A stretch of DNA of 44,623 bases from Phycisphaeraceae bacterium (GCA_028282685.1 JANQHK010000155.1:1-44623), one strand, 5' to 3'. Counted from the first letter of the stretch, positions 31,593-40,737 are shown. A program made the numbers and translations. Notes: generated from the letters alone by a model not told the origin.

Positions 31593-32576
31593 ATGAATCA
31601 ATATGCCGACCAATCCGTCGTACTGAACGACCGCGAAATGGCGGTGGCCTGCGCCAACCTGCGCATGATGCGGTTTCTGGATCGGCTGGCGGCTCGATTC
31701 AACGGCGCGGGCGTTGACCTGATGGTCCTCAAGGGCGCCGCCCTGTTGTTGAGCACGTACGATCAGCCCCACCGCCGTTCCTCGTGCGACCTGGATTTGT
31801 TGGTCCGTCCCGATCAGATCGATCGGGCTTTTGACCTGTTGGCCGAGCACGGCTGCCGTAGAAGCCAGCACCTGGTCCGCGATGATTTCTTTCCGCGTTT
31901 TTATTACGAGGTGGAGTTCGAAGCGGGAACCATCCTGCCGCTGACGATCGATCTGCATATCCGCCCGTTCCGCCCGCTGCGTTATACCCGGCTCGTGCCG
32001 GACGATCTGCTGTGGCGCGATGCCCGGTCGGTGGGTCTGGGTCGGGGGAGGGTGTTTGTGCCGGGCCACGAGGACATGCTGCTGCATCTGGCGGTGCATT
32101 ACGCGATTCACGGCGGGGGGGAGAACAAGTGGGCCCGCGACATTCGCCTGTGGACCCGGCGGTTCGTCGATTGCATCGACTGGTCCAAACTCAACCGCAC
32201 CGCCGCGCGCTGGCGGCTGAACTGGCCGTTGCGGCGCGGCTTGGAGATGGCCGGTTTGCAGCACACCGCCTGCTGGCCGAGCGACGCACGGGAGCAACTG
32301 GCGGCAATGCCGGTCAACTGGCGCGATCGATTGGCGCTGGCGCAAGCTCCGCACGACAACCTTCGTCCCTGGCGACACGTGTTCGTCGAGGCGATCACCA
32401 CGCCGGGCGCGGGATTCGTCGCCCGCTATCTTGCCGCGGCGCTGCTGCCCGACCGCCGCCACATGCGCCAGTGGTACGGGCAGGAACATCGCGGCTGGCT
32501 GCTGGCCGCTCACCTGGCCCGCTGGACCAAACCGCTGATCAATCTCTTGCAGCCCCGAAGGGCGGAGACCGTCTGA
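31593..32576 (+). CDS. Nucleotidyltransferase-family protein of the HPr-rel-A type cluster
   Basis: A 327-residue protein of the uncharacterised nucleotidyltransferase family. The core is MVLKGAALLL followed by RRSSCDLDLLVRP, the GS/D-x-D pattern of nucleotidyltransferases, and a helical C-terminal part. Members are commonly encoded next to PqqD-like proteins and HprK-related kinases, exactly as here. Substrate and product are unknown. The repeat-rich gap upstream separates it from the ArsR gene. Confidence 0.8.
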   Translation: MNQYADQSVVLNDREMAVACANLRMMRFLDRLAARFNGAGVDLMVLKGAALLLSTYDQPHRRSSCDLDLLVRPDQIDRAFDLLAEHGCRRSQHLVRDDFFPRFYYEVEFEAGTILPLTIDLHIRPFRPLRYTRLVPDDLLWRDARSVGLGRGRVFVPGHEDMLLHLAVHYAIHGGGENKWARDIRLWTRRFVDCIDWSKLNRTAARWRLNWPLRRGLEMAGLQHTACWPSDAREQLAAMPVNWRDRLALAQAPHDNLRPWRHVFVEAITTPGAGFVARYLAAALLPDRRHMRQWYGQEHRGWLLAAHLARWTKPLINLLQPRRAETV

Positions 32577-32624
32577 TAACTCGAACCAACAAAGGCCGGC
32601 CCGGATCGGGCCGATGTTAACACG

Positions 32625-32816
32625 GTGCACAAACCCTCCGCCGACCAACCCGAATCCCACCCACCCCAGCCGACTCCGCGTGACGCCCACGGCGATTCGC
32701 GTCGCCAGTTCGTGCGTCAACTGACGCGCGGTGCGGCGTATGTCGCTCCGGCGGTCGTGGCGCTTTCGGCCACGCGTCGGGCGTTTGGTTCCGGGCCTTC
32801 GGGCGGGCCTTCCTGA
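32625..32816 (+). CDS. Small candidate peptide (possible substrate of the HPr-rel-A cluster)
   Basis: A 63-residue open frame from GTG 32625. The N-terminal half is Pro/Ser/His-rich; then come SRRQFVRQLTRG and a hydrophobic YVAPAVVALSATRR, ending in a Gly/Ser/Pro-rich tail. The layout (hydrophilic leader, RR, hydrophobic core, small-residue tail) fits a Tat-type or modified-peptide precursor. It sits between the nucleotidyltransferase and the PqqD-like gene, the place where a substrate peptide would be expected. Start and function are uncertain. Confidence 0.5.
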   Translation: MHKPSADQPESHPPQPTPRDAHGDSRRQFVRQLTRGAAYVAPAVVALSATRRAFGSGPSGGPS

Positions 32817-32866
32817 TGATTTGACGCGCCGTATTGAACAGCCCCGTTGTGGAGTTGTGCACAACC

Positions 32867-33220
32867 ATGACCTACGCCAGCACCCTGTCGTCCCGGTTCA
32901 TCGACGATCGTCCCTGGTATCACAGCGAATCGCAGGTTCCCGCGCCGCCGGCTCGGCAGGACCTGCGCCACGAGCGCTTCGGCGATGAGGCCGTGCTGTT
33001 CGACCCGATCACCCACGCTACGTTTCATTTGAACGCCACGGCGATGTTCGTCTGGGAGCGGTGTCGGCCCGGCTTCACCATTCCCGATATCGCACAGGCC
33101 CTGGCCAACCGGTACGACACCACGCTGGAACGCGCCACCGATGACGTGGAGCAACTGATCGCCCTGTTCGCCAGCCACGGGCTGCTGGCCACGTACAGCC
33201 CGGCCGATTCGCTGCTGTGA
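32867..33220 (+). CDS. PqqD-like peptide-binding protein, HPr-rel-A system
   Basis: A 117-residue PqqD-family protein. RHERFGDEAVLFDPITHATFHLNATA, then VWERCRPG, then IAQALANRYDT and VEQLIALFASHGLL, give the winged-helix pattern of PqqD proteins that hold a peptide for a modifying enzyme. ATG 32867 is chosen over an upstream TTG because GGAG precedes it. The stop overlaps the GTG start of the kinase gene (GTGA). Confidence 0.82.
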   Translation: MTYASTLSSRFIDDRPWYHSESQVPAPPARQDLRHERFGDEAVLFDPITHATFHLNATAMFVWERCRPGFTIPDIAQALANRYDTTLERATDDVEQLIALFASHGLLATYSPADSLL

Positions 33221-34116
33221 CCGTGACGCTGCTCAGCCGACCAATCCGCCCTTCGCTTGCCGCACCGCGCACGCTGCGCCTGCGGTTGGGTGTGTTCGAT
33301 CTTTCGCTTCAAAGCGCGCTGGACTCCGCCCTGGTCGATCTGTCGCATCTGTACCGCGATCGCATGGCCGAAGCGCTGGACCGGGACCGGCTGATCGAAG
33401 TGCGCGCGGTGCGCCAGCCGCGCCGATGGCCGTCTGCGGTGCGGTACACCATTCTGGCCGACGGCGAAGAACTGTTCACCGACCGGCGCGAATGCGAACT
33501 GCTGCCCTACATGGAATGGGCGGTGAACTGGCGCATCATTGCCGCCCATCATCGCTGCCTGCAATTCCACGCGGCAACGCTGGAACGCAACGGGCGCGGC
33601 CTGGTGTTGGTCGGGCCTTCCGGTGCGGGCAAGTCCACCCTCGCCGCGGCGTTGCTGGCGCGCGGCTGGCGGTACTACTGCGATGAGTTCGCACTGATCG
33701 ATACCAACACGCTGACCCTGCAACCGTTTCCAAAGGCGCCCTGCATCAAGCAGGGTTCGTTTGAAGTGATCGAATCGCTGGGCTTGAAACTGCATCGTCC
33801 CCGGCTGTACGTCAAGGCGTTCAAGGGGCCGGTGGCTTATCTCAGTCCGGCGGATTTTGACCGCGACATCACCGCGGAGCCGTGCCCCGTTCATACCGTC
33901 TGCCTGGTGAAGTATCAGGAAGGTCAGCCGCCGGCGCTGGAACCGCTCAGCGGCGCCGAAGCCGTGATCGAACTGAGCAGGCAATCCTTCAACCGCGGCC
34001 AATTCGGGCAGCGCGGCTTCGAGATCGTGTCCCGCATCGTGCGCAACGCGCGGTGTTACCGGTTACACGCCGGGGAAATCTCTCGGACTTGCCGCGCGCT
34101 GGAAGAAGTGATGTGA
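33217..34116 (+). CDS. HprK-related kinase (HPr-rel-A type)
   Basis: A 299-residue protein with Walker A GPSGAGKST (133-141), preceded by LQFHAATLERNGRGLVLV and followed by YYCDEFALID, the marks of HPr kinase-like proteins that lack true HPr targets. With the PqqD-like and nucleotidyltransferase genes it makes the three-part system known by the name HPr-rel-A. The GTG start overlaps the upstream stop. The phosphorylated partner is unknown; the small peptide upstream is one candidate. Confidence 0.83.
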   Translation: MTVTLLSRPIRPSLAAPRTLRLRLGVFDLSLQSALDSALVDLSHLYRDRMAEALDRDRLIEVRAVRQPRRWPSAVRYTILADGEELFTDRRECELLPYMEWAVNWRIIAAHHRCLQFHAATLERNGRGLVLVGPSGAGKSTLAAALLARGWRYYCDEFALIDTNTLTLQPFPKAPCIKQGSFEVIESLGLKLHRPRLYVKAFKGPVAYLSPADFDRDITAEPCPVHTVCLVKYQEGQPPALEPLSGAEAVIELSRQSFNRGQFGQRGFEIVSRIVRNARCYRLHAGEISRTCRALEEVM

Positions 34117-34123
34117 GAGTTGG

Positions 34124-34826
34124 ATACCCACGGCTCCGCTCACTTCGTTCGCTTCGCACGTGGCTTGAATTGAGTGCGCAGCGCAGCCCCGGGTATTACA
34201 TCCCGCGATCTTTTTCGTTACGAAAACTCCAAACCCACGCCCCCTCATCGCGGTGCGCCATGATGTACCGATAGGCGTTCTGCTGATACTGCTGATCGTG
34301 AATCGGCTTGAATTTGCCTGCGGGCGCCCAGACTTTGCCCGGCAAAATACTCTTGATCGATTTTGAGGCATGCGCTTTACATCGGCCCATAATCTGTCTT
34401 TGTGCTTTGATATCCTGCGGTAATTCGACCAGCAGGTGCGCGTGCATACCGCTGACGGATATCACCAGGCATTGGCAGTTCTGTGAATGGAGTTGCCGGA
34501 GTATCGTCCGACCCACAACTTCTCGATACGCTGCCGGAATCACTACAGGCATTTGGGCATGTTGTTGTGCAAGATCGTATAAGCCACGATGTTCACCGGG
34601 CGAGGGCGGCTGTTTGTAATCACCGCTGGAGTGTGTTTTGTGATGGCGGCTGCGCCAGCCACGCGGATCGCCCGGCAGCCAGCTCCATTTTGTAGAAATG
34701 ATCACGTGCAACCAGATGTGCCCCGGTCTGGGCATGACGTCCTCCCACGTTTGAATACCCATGGCTTACATATTAATTGCACACTCAAATTAAGCCGGGT
34801 GCGCAGCGCAGCGGAGCCCCGGGTAT
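34124..34826. mobile_element. RAYT transposase unit between two REP-like sequences
   Basis: Two same-direction units of about 72 bases, 34124-34196 and 34755-34826, both begin ATACCCA(C/T)GGCT, contain GTGCGCAGCGCAG and end CCCCGGGTAT. Between them lies a REP-associated tyrosine transposase gene whose stop codon overlaps the end of the left unit. This is the usual layout of RAYT genes and the REP sequences they spread. Confidence 0.75.
34196..34735 (-). CDS. REP-associated tyrosine transposase (RAYT, Y1 family)
   Basis: A 179-residue IS200-like transposase domain protein. The His-x-His metal-binding pair is in GMHAHLLVELP, preceded by VISVS; Tyr residues in QQYQQNAYRYI are candidates for the nucleophile. 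It is single and flanked by REP-like units rather than IS ends. ATG 34735 is favoured because GGGAGG lies five bases ahead; the alternative ATG 34762 lies inside the right REP unit. RAYTs bind and cut REP DNA. Confidence 0.82.
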   Translation of the reverse strand: MPRPGHIWLHVIISTKWSWLPGDPRGWRSRHHKTHSSGDYKQPPSPGEHRGLYDLAQQHAQMPVVIPAAYREVVGRTILRQLHSQNCQCLVISVSGMHAHLLVELPQDIKAQRQIMGRCKAHASKSIKSILPGKVWAPAGKFKPIHDQQYQQNAYRYIMAHRDEGAWVWSFRNEKDRGM

Positions 34827-34849
34827 GGGATCACACAAAACCCCAAATA

Positions 34850-36472
34850 TCACCCGCCGATCTTTTCATCGAGAAACGCTTCGATCCGATCCAGCGCGAC
34901 GCGTTCCTGGCCGGCCGTGTCGCGCTCGCGCACGGTGACCGTCTGGTCGGTGAGCGTGTCGCCGTCGATCGTGAAGCAGTACGGCGTGCCGGCTTCGTCC
35001 ATGCGCGCGTAGCGCTTGCCGATGCTCTGCTTGGCATCGGTCTGCACGACGTACTTGCGGCGAAGCTGCTTGTAAAGCTTCTCGGCGATCTCGGGCATGC
35101 CATCCTTGTTGACCAGCGGGAAGATCCCGGCCTTGATCGGCGCCATGCGCGGCGTGAACTTCATGATCGCCTTGCTGCCGGAACGATCGGGCGTCGGTGT
35201 GTACGCTTCGCAGAGCAGCGCCAGCGTACCGCGATCCGCACCGGCCGACGGCTCGATGACATGCGGGAAATAGCGCTCGTTCTTTTCCTGGTCGAAGTAG
35301 CGCATCTTCTCGCCCTTACCGCAGTGCTCGGCGTGCTGGCGCAGGTCGAAATCGGTGCGGTGCGCCACGCCTTCCAGCTCGCCGAACCCCGGCGCGGTGA
35401 ATGGGAAACGGTATTCCACATCCGAGGTGCCCGCGCCTTCCTTGGCGTAATGCGCCAGCTCGTCCTTGTCGTGCTCACGCAGAATCAGGTTCTCTCCGGC
35501 CAATCCCACATCCTGCCACCACTGGAACCGACTGTCGCGCCACCAGGCATACCACTGGTCGGCTTCGCTGGGGTGAATGAAAAATTCGATCTCCATCTGC
35601 TCGAACTCGCGGCTGCGGAAGGTGAAATTGCGCGGCGTGACCTCGTTGCGAAACGCCTTGCCCTGCTGCGCGATCCCGAACGGAACACGCACGCGGCTGG
35701 TATCCACCACGTTCCAGAACTGCGTGAAAATCCCCTGCGCCGTTTCCGGGCGGAGGTAGACCTTGTTGTCGTCATTTTGCGACAGTCCGGCGTGAGATTC
35801 AAACATCAAAGTAAATGGGCGCGGCTCATCAAGTTCGCCGCCACATACGGGACAGGGATCTTGCAATCCTTCCGCATGAAGTTGTTCAGTAGCAAAGTAG
35901 CGCACCATTTCCCTTAATTCTGGTGGCGCATCGGGTTGGCCGTTGATTCTCTGAGCCAGCCAGCTGAGTGTGACTTCGGGATTGCGCACAAGTGCCAGGT
36001 TTGGAGCCAGCTTTTTCCCCTTTCCCTTGGCCCATTTCATAAGACGCGGACTATCAACTTCTCCAGTTACAGGAGTAAATTCTTGGAGAAGATTGTCGAA
36101 CCATTTGCAATCTTGTGCGAGGATATCCCACAAGTGATCGGCTCGAACGAAGTGGCCGCAACGTTTACATTTCCGCATCGGATCGGCGAAAGTTCCCACG
36201 TGCCCTGAGGCGACCCAGACTTTGGGGTTCATGATGATGGTGCAATCGACGGGGACCATCTGGAGCGGGTGGCCGTCGGGACCGTCGGGCGGGCATTCGA
36301 TGATGTCGGTCCACCAAGCGTCTTTGAGGTTCTTTTTGAGCAAGGCGCCGAGTGGGCCGTAGTCCCAGAAGCCGTTGATTCCGCCGTAGATTTCGGAGGA
36401 TTGCCAGATGAATCCGCGTCGCCGGGCGAGAGCGACGATGTCGTCCATGTTTTTCGTCGTTGGTGCGGTCAT
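34850..36472 (-). CDS. glyQS: Glycyl-tRNA synthetase, single-chain class II type
   Basis: A 540-residue enzyme that charges tRNA(Gly). Class II motif 2 is FRNEVTPRNFTFRSREFEQME. The catalytic domain starts GFIWQSSEIYGGINGFWDYGPLG, and a C-terminal anticodon-binding domain ends the protein. Cys pairs CKRCGH and CPVCGG may bind zinc. This is the dimeric (alpha2) form, not the split GlyQ/GlyS form. ATG 36472 follows GAGG; an in-frame start 30 bases upstream is possible but lacks support. The gene is divergent from the secreted protein at 36742. Confidence 0.95.
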   Translation of the reverse strand: MTAPTTKNMDDIVALARRRGFIWQSSEIYGGINGFWDYGPLGALLKKNLKDAWWTDIIECPPDGPDGHPLQMVPVDCTIIMNPKVWVASGHVGTFADPMRKCKRCGHFVRADHLWDILAQDCKWFDNLLQEFTPVTGEVDSPRLMKWAKGKGKKLAPNLALVRNPEVTLSWLAQRINGQPDAPPELREMVRYFATEQLHAEGLQDPCPVCGGELDEPRPFTLMFESHAGLSQNDDNKVYLRPETAQGIFTQFWNVVDTSRVRVPFGIAQQGKAFRNEVTPRNFTFRSREFEQMEIEFFIHPSEADQWYAWWRDSRFQWWQDVGLAGENLILREHDKDELAHYAKEGAGTSDVEYRFPFTAPGFGELEGVAHRTDFDLRQHAEHCGKGEKMRYFDQEKNERYFPHVIEPSAGADRGTLALLCEAYTPTPDRSGSKAIMKFTPRMAPIKAGIFPLVNKDGMPEIAEKLYKQLRRKYVVQTDAKQSIGKRYARMDEAGTPYCFTIDGDTLTDQTVTVRERDTAGQERVALDRIEAFLDEKIGG

Positions 36473-36617
36473 GGTTTGGATACCTCGCCGAGACCTGGGC
36501 AATCGGGGGACGGGGCGAACAATCGTCCGTCCGGGGCGTCTTTATCACAGGGATGGACACTGTATGACATGGGCGGGGGGTTGCCAAGCGTCGATACGCC
36601 GGTTCAGCGGTTTTTAC

Positions 36618-36645
36618 TTTACGGGTGAATGGATTGAATTATAAT
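36618..36645 (+). promoter_or_regulatory. Probable promoter of the secreted TPR-type protein
   Basis: TTTACG (36618-36623), a 16-base spacer and a perfect TATAAT (36640-36645) lie about 96 bases before the chosen ATG. Confidence 0.5.
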
Positions 36646-36741
36646 AACGGTCCACAATTTTTCGGTTGGGGATGGGCTTGGAGACGGGCTGCCCAGGTGA
36701 GGCGGTTGTTCGCAGCAATTCTGCGAAAGGGAACGACAAGA

Positions 36742-38427
36742 ATGTACAGCAAGAGCATTATCACTGTGGCGACGGTTTCGTTGTGGTTGGCGCTGGCCGC
36801 GGGTGCGCGTGGAGCACAGCCGGAGAAGGTTTTCGAGCAGTTATTCGGCCGGGCCTATAACAAGGCATTGAAGAGCGGCAAGCTCCAGGACGACCTGGAG
36901 ATTTCCCGGCAGATCATCGAAGCGGTAGGCGATGTCGATAAGGCCGAAGCGCCGTTCCAGAAATACTGCATGATCCAGTTGTTGACGATGCTGACGCGGA
37001 ATACGAACGAAGGCCTGGTCGAGGCCGACCGGGCTTTGGGTCCGTTGTACCGGGCCGATCCGGCCGCGGGGAAATCCTGGCAGGACAAGGTCTTGCTGGT
37101 GGCGCGAACGGCGTACACTGCCGCGGCGAAGAACCGGCGCGTCCAGGCGGGACGTCTGTACATGGAACTTCTGTACAACGCGGCCAACCGTTGCGTGGAC
37201 CGGGGCGAATACGCCAAGGCCGATCAGTACTGTCGCGATGCGTTGATCGTCTCACGGCAAATTCGCGTGGACCATCCGTCCTTGACGCAATTGCAGAACC
37301 AACTGAGCCGGCGCGCCGATGACAAGGACCGGGCCGACCAGCTGGGAAAACAGTTTGAAACGCAAACGAGCGACAAGGCGCTGGGCAAGCGATTGCGCGA
37401 TTTGTATCTGTACCGCCTGTCGGATTTCATTTCCGCGGCGGCGGTGGCGGCACAGATCGGCGACCAGGCGACCACGGAGATGATCACCACGTCGAATGCC
37501 AGATCCCACACGCTCAGCGAGAAGCAATTGCTTGAGTTGGCGCAGTGGTATGAAGGGCTGGCTGAGAAAGCGTCGCCGCTCTATTCCGGACGCATGCTCG
37601 ACCGAAGCCGGGATTACCTGTTGCGGTATATGGCGGTGCATCCGGTGCGCGATATCGCCTACGTCCGCGCCAAGCTGAAGCTCGTCGGTGTTGAAGACAA
37701 GCTGCTGGCGTTGAAGGGTTCGGAGGGTGAACCGGCGAAGGGTACGGCCTCCGGTTCAGACCGATCGACCGCTTCGTCGGGTTCGACCAAACCCGGTTCG
37801 GACAAGAAGCCGGCGACCGCGCTGTTCGATCGCGATGACGGCGAGACGTTTGATCTGGTCAAAGGCCTGAAAATCACCCGTGATGTCCAATCGGGGCGTT
37901 GGGCCTCAAGGTCGGGCCAACTGGCCAACCTCGACGATGCAGGCACCTCCAGTGTCACCCTGCCCTACGAAGTCAAAGGCGATTATAAATTGACATTGAT
38001 CTGCAAGATGATCAAGACGGAAGCTTACTCCCAGCACATGAACGTCTACTTCCCGTTTGACGACCGCGTACTGGGTTTCAAGATTTATGGCCGTCAGAGC
38101 ACGTATTACTCGGATTCCTATCGGCCGGTGTTACTGATGAACAATTCGCCCTCGTCCAGTGGCGATTACCGTCTGCGCCTGGGTATGACCTGCAAGATCG
38201 AGATCACCGTCCGTGAGATTGGAAGCAAACGACGCCAGGTGAAGGTGGAATACAACGGCAAACCTTGCCTGCTCTGGCAGGGTGCGACCAAGCAGATATC
38301 GGCCGAGTCTTATCACACCCGCGGCAAACCGAGCCAGCGCGTTTCGATCACGTTGCATGATGCGCAGGTCAGTTTCAGCGACATCAAGCTGAAGATGATC
38401 AAGGGAACCTGCAAGGCCACCGAATGA
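36742..38427 (+). CDS. Secreted TPR-like protein with C-terminal beta-sandwich-like domain
   Basis: A 561-residue protein with a signal peptide (MYSKSIITVATVSLWLALAA, cleavage near ARG-AQ). Residues about 25-330 are helical with TPR-like features; a Gly/Ser/Thr-rich linker (about 335-370) leads to a strand-rich C-terminal domain (YKLTLICKM, MKITV-type strands, VKVEYNGKPCLLW) resembling the LamG/DUF1080 sort of sandwich. ATG 36742 is chosen because the signal peptide starts there; an upstream in-frame GTG at 36625 would add an unlikely leader. Typical of planctomycetes; function unknown. Confidence 0.75.
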   Translation: MYSKSIITVATVSLWLALAAGARGAQPEKVFEQLFGRAYNKALKSGKLQDDLEISRQIIEAVGDVDKAEAPFQKYCMIQLLTMLTRNTNEGLVEADRALGPLYRADPAAGKSWQDKVLLVARTAYTAAAKNRRVQAGRLYMELLYNAANRCVDRGEYAKADQYCRDALIVSRQIRVDHPSLTQLQNQLSRRADDKDRADQLGKQFETQTSDKALGKRLRDLYLYRLSDFISAAAVAAQIGDQATTEMITTSNARSHTLSEKQLLELAQWYEGLAEKASPLYSGRMLDRSRDYLLRYMAVHPVRDIAYVRAKLKLVGVEDKLLALKGSEGEPAKGTASGSDRSTASSGSTKPGSDKKPATALFDRDDGETFDLVKGLKITRDVQSGRWASRSGQLANLDDAGTSSVTLPYEVKGDYKLTLICKMIKTEAYSQHMNVYFPFDDRVLGFKIYGRQSTYYSDSYRPVLLMNNSPSSSGDYRLRLGMTCKIEITVREIGSKRRQVKVEYNGKPCLLWQGATKQISAESYHTRGKPSQRVSITLHDAQVSFSDIKLKMIKGTCKATE

Positions 38428-38469
38428 TCACGCCGGCGCGCGGCATCCATTGCACACCAAACGAAATGG

Positions 38470-38493
38470 CCCGGCGCAAGTCGGGTTGTTTTT
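38470..38493 (+). terminator. Rho-independent terminator
   Basis: CCCGGC-GCAA-GTCGGG (one G-U pair, GNRA-type loop) followed by TTGTTTTT ends the transcript of the secreted protein, just before a convergent small gene. Confidence 0.65.
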
Positions 38494-38553
38494 CAACGGG
38501 GATATCACGGCGACGAACCGTGACGGGTGGCCGCCGGCTGCGGGGTGAGGCGA

Positions 38554-38811
38554 TTACTCGCCGGCCGGGCGGGAATCGTCGCAGCGGGGGTCGCTGTCGA
38601 CCTCGTCGGTGACCTTGCGGATCGACTGGTCGCAGTTGCATCCGGCTTCGACGGAGTGGTCCAGCAGCTGCCGGTGTGCGTAGCGGTAATAGTAGTCGTT
38701 TTTGATCGCTTCTTCGCGGTCCACGGTTAACTCCAGGTTTACACAGGAACGGGAATCATCTTTCTTATCGGCTGAATGGCTTGCCGGGTCCAACCAAACG
38801 CCGCCTCGCAT
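38554..38811 (-). CDS. Small hypothetical protein
   Basis: An 85-residue open frame with AAGGTG ahead of the ATG. It is rich in Asp and Tyr (KNDYYYRYAHRQLLDH) and has two Cys near CNCDQS and one at PRCDD. No family is recognised. The composition is normal for a coding sequence and nothing overlaps it on the other strand, so it is plausible. Confidence 0.45.
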   Translation of the reverse strand: MRGGVWLDPASHSADKKDDSRSCVNLELTVDREEAIKNDYYYRYAHRQLLDHSVEAGCNCDQSIRKVTDEVDSDPRCDDSRPAGE

Positions 38812-38888
38812 CGCACCTTGTTTTCAGTGTAACGCATTATGGGAGGAAGTCATCTTTTTTTCGGGATTTTCACAAAAAACTCATCGTT

Positions 38889-40394
38889 TCATGCCGAGCG
38901 GTTCACCGGATGGGCCATGCTGGCAAGCACCGTTGGGCCGGGCGGATCGCCAAGTTGAGTTTCCGGGATCGTCAGAGCGAGGGCGCGGCGGATGGCCGGG
39001 CCGTCTCCACCCGCGCGAAGCATTCCGAACCGGTGGAGCATCTGCTCCATTTGCGACGGCGTGGGCGCATCGCTGTGCACGGTGCGGACGGAAGGGTGGC
39101 GGGTCGGCTCCATCGCTTCGTTGTCGTAGGCCAGTTGTTCGTGAATCTTTTCACCGGGCCGAATGCCGGTGGTCACGATCTCGATGTCCTTGCCCGGCAT
39201 CAGCCCGTGGGCCTCGGCGAAGCGGTGGGCCAGGTCCATAATGCGAATGGGTTGGCCCATATCCAGCACGAAGACCCGGCCGGACTGCCCCTGCATCGCC
39301 GCCGCCTGGAGCACCAGCGAAGCGGCCTCGGGAATCGTCATGAAATAGCGGGTCATGCGCGGATCGGTCACGGTCAACGGCCCGCCGCGCGACAGTTGAT
39401 CGGCCCAGATGGGCGCCACGCTGCACGCCGAGCCGAGCACGTTGCCGAAGCGCACCAGGGAAAAGCGCGTGGCGCTGCGGCTATCCCGATGCTGCACGTA
39501 GATCTCCGCCAGCCGCTTGGTCGCACCCATCACCGAGGAGGGATGGACGGCTTTGTCGGTGGAGATCAGGACAAAGCGTTCGGCGTCGATCGCAACGGCG
39601 GCATCGGCGACGGCCTTGGTGCCGAAGAAATTGTTTTCCAGGGCGGCGCGCGGGTGGTCTTCCATCATCGGCACGTGCTTGTGGGCCGCGGCGTGGAAAA
39701 TCACCTGCGGGCAGTAACGTTCGCACAGTTCCAAAGTGCCCCGTTCGTCGGCGACATCGTGCAGCAGGGCCGAGCGGGGAACATCCGGATACTCGCTCTT
39801 GAGCCGACGGTCGATCTCGAACAGGTTGTTTTCCGCGCGCTCCATCAGCAGCAGTTGCGCGGGGGCATAGCCGGCGACGAGCATGGCCAAATGACTGCCG
39901 ATGCTTCCCCCGGCGCCGGTGATCATCACGCGCTTCCCGGACAGGGCCTGACGAATCAGCTCGTGATCAAGCGGGTGCGGTGGACGGTTCACAAGCGTAG
40001 CGGGATCGACCGCTGCGATGCGTCCGGCTCGCCCGGCCAGTTGATCGGCCAGCGTCGGCAGGTGGCGGACCTCCACGCCCTGTTCCCGGCAGACCGCCTC
40101 GATGCGACGGGCCGCCTCGCCCATCGCCGCGGGCAGCGAGACCATCGCCCGGCTGATCCGGTGTGCGGACAGGATCATCGCAAGCTGCTCCACGGTCCCC
40201 AGCACCGGCAACCCCACCGCTCCGCTGCGATGCATCGGGCGCAGCAACACGCAGCCAGCCGGGCGCGTGGCGCGCTCGGCCTGTCGCAGGGTGCGACGGG
40301 CCTGGCGCACCGCCGCCGCCGTGCCGATCACGATCACGCGATCCGCTGTATTCCGCTCCGCCGCCCCATGGAAGATGCTCGTCCAGATCGACAT
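38889..40394 (-). CDS. UDP-sugar 4,6-dehydratase/epimerase, CapD/WbpM type without membrane part
   Basis: A protein of about 501 residues of the extended short-chain dehydrogenase family used in polysaccharide synthesis. An N-terminal Rossmann-like domain (about 15-125) is followed by the catalytic domain with NAD-binding GAGGSIGS, HAAAHKHVPMME, STDKA and MGATKR (Ser/Thr, Met and Lys of the active site) and RFGNVLGS. Full-length FlaA1/WbpM relatives of this form usually start with several transmembrane helices; none is seen here. The start is ambiguous: AAGGAG is 2 bases before ATG 40403 and 11 before ATG 40394; I use the latter. No other glycan gene lies nearby. Confidence 0.85.
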   Translation of the reverse strand: MSIWTSIFHGAAERNTADRVIVIGTAAAVRQARRTLRQAERATRPAGCVLLRPMHRSGAVGLPVLGTVEQLAMILSAHRISRAMVSLPAAMGEAARRIEAVCREQGVEVRHLPTLADQLAGRAGRIAAVDPATLVNRPPHPLDHELIRQALSGKRVMITGAGGSIGSHLAMLVAGYAPAQLLLMERAENNLFEIDRRLKSEYPDVPRSALLHDVADERGTLELCERYCPQVIFHAAAHKHVPMMEDHPRAALENNFFGTKAVADAAVAIDAERFVLISTDKAVHPSSVMGATKRLAEIYVQHRDSRSATRFSLVRFGNVLGSACSVAPIWADQLSRGGPLTVTDPRMTRYFMTIPEAASLVLQAAAMQGQSGRVFVLDMGQPIRIMDLAHRFAEAHGLMPGKDIEIVTTGIRPGEKIHEQLAYDNEAMEPTRHPSVRTVHSDAPTPSQMEQMLHRFGMLRAGGDGPAIRRALALTIPETQLGDPPGPTVLASMAHPVNRSA

Positions 40395-40614
40395 CGAAAC
40401 CATTGCTCCTTACCGGACGCCGACCCGCGGCCCGGTCGTCGCTGCTCTTGTAGATATCGGCCGGGCCCGACGAATCCGTTGAAGATCGGCCCCCCGGGAC
40501 GAAAGGAGCGGACTTCGTTGCTGGCTGGCTGCAATACCGGAAATTGGCGTATGCTTTGACTCACGGAGAATCGTTGAATCCACCAATCCCGATCACGGGC
40601 ATGAAGGAGCACCG

Positions 40615-40737
40615 ATGGGTACGGCACAGGAAAAACTGGACAGCGTGGTTGTGCTGACGCCGGAGCAGCGCCTGGACGTGATGACCTCTCCCGAGCTGGA
40701 GGAAACGGTGCCGGTCATCGATTACTGGTCGCGGTGA
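40615..40737 (+). pseudogene. Chimeric fragment: STAS-like start fused to Dabb-like tail
   Basis: A 40-codon open frame with a perfect ribosome-binding site (AAGGAG, six bases). The first 31 residues (VVVLTPEQRLDVMTSPELEE) look like the start of a STAS anti-anti-sigma protein. The last residues VIDYWSR are identical to the end of the broken Dabb gene at 42233 and lie inside the inverted repeat. I read it as a deletion junction joining two unrelated gene ends. It could still be translated. Confidence 0.5.

Noticed and set aside
34588-35917. Plus-strand open frame of 442 codons across the RAYT and glyQS genes
   Set aside because: It runs antisense to two well-supported genes and through a REP unit and has no domain.
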